NCBI RefSeq assembly: GCF_032854445.1 | Contig: NC_088301.1 | Coordinates: forward strand, 36,009,187 to 36,073,186 | Source of the DNA: Liolophura sinensis | Lineage: Eukaryota; Mollusca; Polyplacophora; Chitonida; Chitonidae | DNA length: 64,000 nucleotides | Direction: 5' to 3' | Shown here: piece by piece, positions 57,864 to 64,000 of the stretch | Position numbering within the stretch: position 1 is the first letter of the stretch | Layout: the number at the start of each line of letters is the position of its first letter | The notes under the pieces: model-generated | The model's database searches: none | The model's input: only the letters and a program-made list of their open reading frames with translations | What the model was told of the DNA's origin: nothing | Program-made: the position numbers and the translations under genes

Positions 57864-59054
57864 TCAATATCTCCAAAGGGTTAATTTATCATCCTCGGTG
57901 CCATTTTGATTTCTGTATCGTCGTGCCGGCAAACGGAGATATCGACACTTCTTTAGGGCTTCCATACTGTCTATGTCCTTTGTCATACTCGTGTTGTAAT
58001 CATGTCTTGTGTCAGTCAGTCGCATTCTATACACCAAATTATGCATCTGGTTGATTTTCAGAGACGATTTTCGTCTAAAACTGCCATCTTCCTGAGTGCT
58101 TTCGTGTTTTTTTTCGCCTTTAACTTCGGACGCATCATTGTCGCTGTAAGCTTCAGTCGTATGATCAACTTCAGGCTCAAACAAAACATTGAATATTTTG
58201 TCAATAGTCGTGGGTCCATAATCGACAAATACATTGCTCTGTGTTGTCTTATTCCATGACGATTCTGAATGAACAGCACATTTGTATACAGATTTTAGTC
58301 GATCATCCTCTGGAGGAAAATTTCGAACGTTGTTTTCTTGTGATTCACACTTATGATCGGCATTTGTAGATTCTCCAGAAGGCACAGCAGAGGTCCCGAG
58401 TATTCTCATGCCTCCTTTTCTTTCCGTATCATGTCTTGTTGCTGTCCCATTTTCCACAGATATTCTCTTACCCACTGGTGGCGACGACGATACAGTGTGA
58501 GGAGAGTCTGATAAAATTCTGTCGCTTATCGACACCCTCTTTCCTCCAGACAAAGGCTTGTCGACGCACCCCTCTGTTGAGGTTTTGCTAGGAGTTTGCA
58601 GGCCTTTTGTAGAGTTTTTCTGCTTTAGCATTTCCACCCCATCCGTAGTGTTCTCCGCGTATGGTGTTGTCATCGATGATCGTCTCAGATCTGGGAGAGA
58701 CGCAGCTCGGCATCTCAGTATTTTTCTAGAACTTCCTGATGTAATCCGTGTTGCTTGATTTGACGAACCAGGATCACTTTTTCGTCTCTGGGACGGAACC
58801 GTCGTGGGAGGCCTTCCTCTATATGCACTGGTTTTCCCCATGTTTTCAACTCTGGAAATCAAATGGCAATAGCGTCTGCGAAATACTGCCTCTTGTCGCT
58901 GGACGCTATGAATGGCGTAATCTTTCTCCACATTGATCCTTAGCATGTCTTGAGCGAACTGCCGATTCGGAAGATCACGTTTCATGCATATTGCTGTAAC
59001 TGCCGGTAGTCTCACAAAACAAGTTTCCAGTCCAACGTTATGCATCTTGTCCAT
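57864..59054 (-). CDS. Intronless orphan gene, 396-aa basic protein
   Basis: A 396-codon frame on the minus strand, with ATG at 59054 and an in-frame TAA about 20 bases upstream. The N-terminal ~75 residues look structured and helical (RLPAVTAICMKRDLP; DYAIHSVQRQEAVFRRRYCH). The rest is Ser/Lys/Arg-rich and probably disordered, with RRxS-type basophilic-kinase sites (QRRKSD, FRRKSSL). No recognised domain. It lies between two ~360-bp direct repeats. Could be a fast-evolving lineage-specific gene; a coding exon with a 5'UTR intron (ccag just before the ATG) is also possible. Function unknown. Confidence 0.58.
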   Translation of the reverse strand: MDKMHNVGLETCFVRLPAVTAICMKRDLPNRQFAQDMLRINVEKDYAIHSVQRQEAVFRRRYCHLISRVENMGKTSAYRGRPPTTVPSQRRKSDPGSSNQATRITSGSSRKILRCRAASLPDLRRSSMTTPYAENTTDGVEMLKQKNSTKGLQTPSKTSTEGCVDKPLSGGKRVSISDRILSDSPHTVSSSPPVGKRISVENGTATRHDTERKGGMRILGTSAVPSGESTNADHKCESQENNVRNFPPEDDRLKSVYKCAVHSESSWNKTTQSNVFVDYGPTTIDKIFNVLFEPEVDHTTEAYSDNDASEVKGEKKHESTQEDGSFRRKSSLKINQMHNLVYRMRLTDTRHDYNTSMTKDIDSMEALKKCRYLRLPARRYRNQNGTEDDKLTLWRY

Positions 59055-59272
59055 TCTGGAACACCAATATTAACGGTTTTATGAAATAACACTGAAGATT
59101 TTCACTCAAAAACGTCTATTCTGATGGTTAAATCCGAACGATACAAAGTAATTGACGAAAAATAATTCCATACAGTACAACAGCGACGGTCCAGTTTTTC
59201 GTTGCACGTCCATACACTTCTATATGCATGTATGTCTAAGTAGTTCAAACTTTTTCCGGTCCAACTAATTAA

Positions 59273-59632
59273 GTTTCCATGACCAAAAGATGTTAATCTG
59301 GGGGAACACGTTTTCACATGATCGCTTGTAATTATATTCATGTATTATCTCCAATATTATACTGGTATATAGACCGTAGATAAGTCTCCTTGTTAACCTT
59401 CGCTAACTAACAGCAATTTACTCTATCCGGTTGGACGTCCAGTCCTTCAACAATCGGCCATTAAAAAGTTAACTGCAGGGGTCGATGAGAAACTGAGTAC
59501 AAGCAGGAGTCAAACTGTCGGAGCTCGCATGATTTAGAACAAGGGAATATTAGCATAGCAGATTAAGACTGGAGCTTTTATTCGTGTTGTTAAAGCCTCT
59601 ATATATAGTAAAACTTAAAATTCTATTATTTC
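59273..59632 (+). repeat. Long direct repeat, right copy
   Basis: Second copy of the 56811-57177 block, 2462 bp downstream, same orientation, with small indels (for example at 59405-59415). Followed by a short A-run (59633-59640). Confidence 0.85.
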
Positions 59633-59884
59633 AAAAAAAATCGCACAGAACACCCTACATACAGATAGACGGTATCTACGTGCACATTATATACGTAATC
59701 ACAGAATACAGCATGCACAAGAAAATACTTGTACAGTTGTTTTTACAAATGATAAAATTTCTGCTTTCCTATATTTATCGTGTTGAAAAGTTCCAATCAA
59801 AGCACAAATGAGATAAATATTTCATTAGTGCCCACTTATAGACGTTGAATGCTGATTTCACTTACTCGTCTAGAACGTACCTTG

Positions 59885-60060
59885 CGTCTTTCCAACATCA
59901 TCGAATACTGTTGACTGCTTTTCCTCGCATAATACCCTCATAATTTCATACTTTATATACTTTAGTTCATTGGTGGTTTAGTGTTAAACATCGTTTCTGG
60001 GAACTGGCCTGGAGGTTATTGGCCTGCAACGTCAATTTTGATAGACAGCTGGTATACGAA
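59885..60060 (+). repeat. Dispersed repeat family R1, copy 3
   Basis: Longest copy: 'cgtctttccaacatcatcga' through 'gtatacgaatgtctgtatcg'. Shares ordered blocks with 15484-15580 and 24165-24310. Adjacent to the antisense SINE at 60077. Confidence 0.5.
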
Positions 60061-60076
60061 TGTCTGTATCGACCCA

Positions 60077-60298
60077 TTTATTTGATTGGTGTTTTACGCC
60101 GAACTCAAGAATATTTCACTTATACGACGGCGGCCAGCATTATGGTGGGTGGAAACCGGTCACAGCCCGGGGGAAACCCACGACCATCCGCAGGTTGCTG
60201 GAAGACCTTCCCACTTACGGCCGGAGAGGTAGCTAGCATGAGCTGGACTGGAACTCACAGCGACCGCATTGGTGAGAGGCTCCTATGAGCCACCCATA
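60077..60298 (-). repeat. Antisense SINE, nearly complete
   Basis: Reverse complement of the common SINE: 'ttatttgattggtgttttac', gccgaactcaagaatatttc, then the body; the tRNA-like head ('atgagccaccc') is shortened. Confidence 0.8.
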
Positions 60299-60807
60299 GA
60301 TAGTCTTATCGTACGTGTAGGAAGTGGGAAGACCAAATCGAGCTGGTCTTTGGTTAGTTTAAATCCTTCTTTCATTGTTTTGTTATATTTATTGACTCGA
60401 CATAAGTGTTATGCAATACACTTCAATTAATCAAGTACATAGCCGCGAAGAAAGAATTGTGTGGTTTGCTCGTTTTCGATGAAAATCTGCAAAAATATGG
60501 ATATTTCCAGCATCGATACTTCGAATTAAGCCTCAGAGCTGTCATTTGGATAGCTTGATGTTGATAGCACGATGGTATCATCATCAGTGTGTAAATATAC
60601 GCCTTTTTACTTCAATTTTTTAACTATCCCCGCTAAAGGCGGCATCATGAATAGATATAAATGCGCTAAAGGCCTTTTGTAGATAACCTGTCATGGAATC
60701 CATAAAGAGCTAATTTGGTAAGCACCACAATATCCAACTAGGCGTAGTGGTTAAATCTTTGTGTTGCCTGAGTAATGTCATCATAATGACATGATTCCCT
60801 CAAACCT

Positions 60808-61530
60808 AACACTCCTCTGCAGACTACCTTTCGTTTTACGTCACTACCACCACTAATAAATTTTGTTCCGAAATATTGAACGAGGTCACTGGGATCACTG
60901 GGAATGTCAGAAAATACAATCCGTTTCAGTCTCTGTCTAACAATACTTAACACACACGCATTCTCTTTATCTTGAGTATGTATGCCTACAACATGATTCT
61001 AGCCATAACATAAAACAATTTTATTGATGAATGTTGATTAAATAATTCAGCGGGAGGGCACACGTGATGAGAATTAGTCAAAAGAAGCCTTCGTGCGTCT
61101 AAGACGCTCCTAAGGTCAAGCTTGCCTGGTGGTGGCAGTTGTGTAGAGCTAAAGGTAGAGAGCCACACATGCCCTGTAAGGAGTATCCTTCAAAAATGAG
61201 AGTATAGTGTCATACTCCTTACAGCGCATGCGTCGCTCTCTACCTTTCGCTTCACATCCCGCCGGTCTGTTTAATCAGCATTATTTCATACTTTTGTTAG
61301 AATCATGTTTTACATACTCAAGATAAAGAGAATGTATATGTATAAAACATTATTAGAGACGATGATTGAGACGGATTGTTTGTGTTTTCTGACATCACTT
61401 CCTGCCTCATCACCGTGACCTCAGTGACCTCCGCGTTGTTCAAGATTTCTGTACACAATGTGCTACTGGTGGCCGTGATGTAAAGCGAAAGGTAGAGAGA
61501 GGCGCATGCGTTGTAAGGAGTATGGTATGG
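60808..61530. repeat. ~720-bp foldback palindrome
   Basis: Two arms (about 60808-61070 and 61255-61530) are inverted copies at roughly 75-80% by eye: 'cattctctttatcttgagta' at 60959 pairs with its complement at about 61316-61335, and 'aaaggtagagag...aaggagtat' blocks occur inverted at 61151-61186 and 61212-61247, with a third copy at about 61495-61530. Centre near 61199. Probably a foldback DNA element or inverted duplication; no coding capacity is supported. Confidence 0.75.
61151..61247. repeat. Hairpin at the centre of the foldback
   Basis: 61151-61186 and 61212-61247 are reverse complements over 36 bp with about three mismatches, separated by 25 bp. A transcript from either strand would form a long stem. 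Confidence 0.8.
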
Positions 61531-62399
61531 TGTCAGAAACCTGGGGATCTGCATGAAAAACCTGTGACCTCCTGTCGCAGGAAACCAAGAATCTTGCCCC
61601 AGCTTCGTAAAGTTCGATGACCTAAAGTGATAAATTTTGTCTGAAAACGGAACTGTTTATTTCCAGGCAATCCTTAACCTGGGCAATAAAGACCATTAAA
61701 AAATTGGAGAAAAAGGAATATTGTACGTAATCATATTTAAGATACATCCATAAACTTACATCTTAAACAACCGTGCATAATCTGTCCCCCTTACGGTATA
61801 TTCCGCATGCGGTGTTCTATATATTTTCCCGACCGACAGGTCTTGCATATAATCACGCGATGGATGTAATCACATACGACTACTCTCTAATACATTTTTC
61901 GTCAGGCTATATTTGAAGGTGCTTTAATAAGATAAGGTGTTTCAAAAGAATTACAAATATTGCTATAAGGTTAGAGGAAATTCGGACCTTTTATTTTTTA
62001 ATCGAGTGAAGTGCCAAATGTCAAAAAGACTGTAGGGCTCAGTGTGGGGAGCCTATTAACACGAGCAATGAAAACCCTGCATTATGGGCCTTTAATTATA
62101 GTACTAATCTGAGTATAAGTTGAAATGATCCTTGTTGTTTGGTCGCCGACTTGTTTGAGCTGTTCATTTCTTCCTGTTTTATAATAAATTATCATCATCT
62201 TCTTCCGTGGAAATTTGTCGTTGGAGTACTTTCATTCCTAATGAGAACAAGTTGGCAAATTTCATGTGAAATATGGTAACACTGCATTAAGTTTCATTGT
62301 TCAAGGGAGATAATCCTTATTGATTCATCATATAAAAATCTACACGTAAAACTTACACTGGCTTGATCTCCAGTTGTACGTGGGAAGCTCTACAAGAAA

Positions 62400-62491
62400 C
62401 CTGCGGTTTTCCACCATAATGTTCACCGCCGTCGTATATGAGTGAAATATTCTTTAGTACGACAGAAAACACCAGTCAAATGAATAATTAA
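62400..62491 (+). repeat. SINE 3' fragment
   Basis: Contains 'ccaccataatgttcaccgcc', 'gtgaaatattctttagtacg' and 'acaccagtcaaatgaataa'. 5'-truncated member of the common SINE. Confidence 0.7.
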
Positions 62492-64000
62492 AAATATTGA
62501 AAAAGCTGTGTGTTTTCGCAAGAAGTTATTAGATGTCTACATGCGATCTTAAGAGTGTAAATATCTGCACGCGCTTAAAGGGATGCTGTAATTAATGTGG
62601 CTTTTGGCGCTCGAATGGAATGGTAGGCCTACTGAAAGTAACTTGCATTTAAATAATCAAGTGAAAGTGTGGGGGGATGTACGTCGGATGAGTGGGATAA
62701 TTCCATCTGTGAAAACTACCTTCTAAAGAATATTGTGCCAAACAATTAAAATGGTGGAAGAGTATGTCCCTCCCACCTCTCTGCCCAATTACTTAGCCTC
62801 AAACAGTCAGCAAAGAAAAAAAACGTGTACTTATTTAAACATGTTAAAAAATCTAACATGAATACACTATAATTTTTGTTATGGAATCTATCACTTTACT
62901 TTCCTCTGTATCGTTGACCAACATGTAGTTGTCACTGAAATCAAGACGCCTGGCACAGCAAACATGCACCTCGCACTATTTAGGTTTTAAAAGGCTTTCG
63001 GGCCGTTTGGCCGAGCCTAGAGATGCATGGCCATATTTCTGCATCACATAGTTACAAATATGTAATGTTTATTTTGAAAATATATTTATTTCTTTATTTC
63101 ATTGGGGTTTAATTCAGTTTTATGGATGAAGGGTTTGAACTTCTTTTACACATACTACAGTGATTGAAAGTGGCACTGTAGCCACTACAGAACGCGGTCC
63201 TCTACCATTATTTTGTGATGTGGTTTGCTATAGTAAATGTACATCCAATAGTAAATTATATTTCGTAACGTTTCTAGGCTTACTACGTTTAGGCCTATAT
63301 AGAATCACCATAGTTTTTTTTTTTTGTTTTTGTTTTTTTTCTGCTGCAACGCTGATATTTAATTATTTATTTGTTAGTCAACAGACTATAAAACTCCGAT
63401 AAATGGATGTGCACCATAGGTCAAATAGGCATAGATCTACACGCACATCTATATAGGCCTGGGTGTAGACAAATAAGATACAGTTACAAGACAACACAGC
63501 ATTAGACCCAACCAAATTAATGTTATTACGACACACAGTAAATCTAAATGGCATTACAGTTGAAATCCTGCATTTGATATTAATATTCATGTATAATAAT
63601 AGAATAAATTCATCTAATATAATAAAAACGTGAATATATTTTGAGGCTTATTAAGAAAAAGCAACATGAACATATGTACCGTATTCAGAGTAGGCTTGGT
63701 AAGCTGGGGTACTAGTCCCTGTATAATGTAAGGGCAAGGTACGCGCTGTGTAACGGCGCATTTTGATTGGTGGATACTGTCGGAAGTCGCATGGGCCAAA
63801 AAATGGAAGGAAACAGACGATGGGAAGTTTATATGAAAGAATAATTTAATACTCGGCGGCCTTGTACAGTCAGGAGTGCTTTAAAATTATTTTAAAGCAC
63901 AAAGATAGAATAATGGACGTTGTGGTCATTACATTAGTCTAAACAATTCTTTTGCCCAGTGAACAGACCTAGTGCTAGCTTAATTTCGCCATGGCAGCAC
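62492..64000. other. Gene-free right end of the window
   Basis: No gene, structural RNA or element boundary recognised on either strand. T-rich tracts near 63315-63345. Confidence 0.4.

Noticed and set aside
58002-58936. Several plus-strand ORFs opposite the 396-aa orphan
   Set aside because: Short shadows of the longer minus-strand frame.
56811-59632. LTR retrotransposon (direct repeats around an ORF)
   Set aside because: No TG...CA ends, primer-binding site, polypurine tract, gag or reverse-transcriptase motifs.

Overview
This is a 64 kb piece of an animal nuclear genome, AT-rich and intron-rich, with canonical GT-AG splice sites. A marine mollusc, probably a bivalve or gastropod, is the best guess. 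The reasons are frequent 'tacatgta' motifs, a tRNA-derived SINE whose tail ends in (AAAT)n and occurs at least nine times, a KY/hillarin-type transglutaminase-like gene, and a crowd of cut-and-paste DNA transposons. The species is not decided by the sequence.

Layout. 1-6.6 kb (+): the last six coding exons of RNF220, a RING E3 ubiquitin ligase, with a long 3'UTR. 8.1-12.2 kb (+): a complete five-exon MPV17L2 gene (mitochondrial Mpv17/PMP22 family). 12.2-26.7 kb: mostly noncoding, with one intronless 597-aa orphan ORF on the minus strand (17.6-19.4 kb). 26.7-27.6 kb (+): a second intronless orphan ORF (310 aa). 28.2-40.0 kb (+): two tandem ZAR1-like 3CxxC zinc-finger genes. Copy 1 has lost one CxxC pair. 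Copy 2 has its single recognised intron swollen to 6.4 kb by a complete 5.8 kb ISL2EU-type transposon, which carries a PHD-SWIM-YqaJ nuclease gene and a THAP-DDE transposase gene in convergent orientation. A Harbinger-derived mini-element sits 177 bp upstream of the copy 2 ATG. 40.7-42.7 kb: a decayed piggyBac with TTAA duplications. 44.6-54.2 kb (+): an eight-exon gene for a ~1034-aa protein with a putative myristoylation site, an apparently catalytically dead transglutaminase-like domain, KY-type Ig-like repeats and, unexpectedly, a C-terminal region resembling the dynein stalk/microtubule-binding domain. One exon has a 1-bp frameshift in an A4 run. Intron 2 holds an intact Tc1 transposon and intron 3 a full-length SINE. 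54.2-64 kb: repeats, a third intronless orphan ORF (396 aa, minus) lying between two ~360-bp direct repeats, and a ~720-bp foldback palindrome.

How the parts relate. The host genes (RNF220, MPV17L2, ZAR1-like pair, KY/dynein-stalk gene) are independent loci, not a pathway. The dominant theme is transposon load: five cut-and-paste or foldback elements have recognisable termini and target duplications (ISL2EU/AT, Harbinger/TTA, piggyBac/TTAA, Tc1/TA, a TA-flanked foldback), and at least three SINEs or transposons lie inside host introns. The strongest candidates for something undescribed are the dead-transglutaminase/dynein-stalk fusion and the two-gene ISL2EU element with its PHD-SWIM-YqaJ partner.
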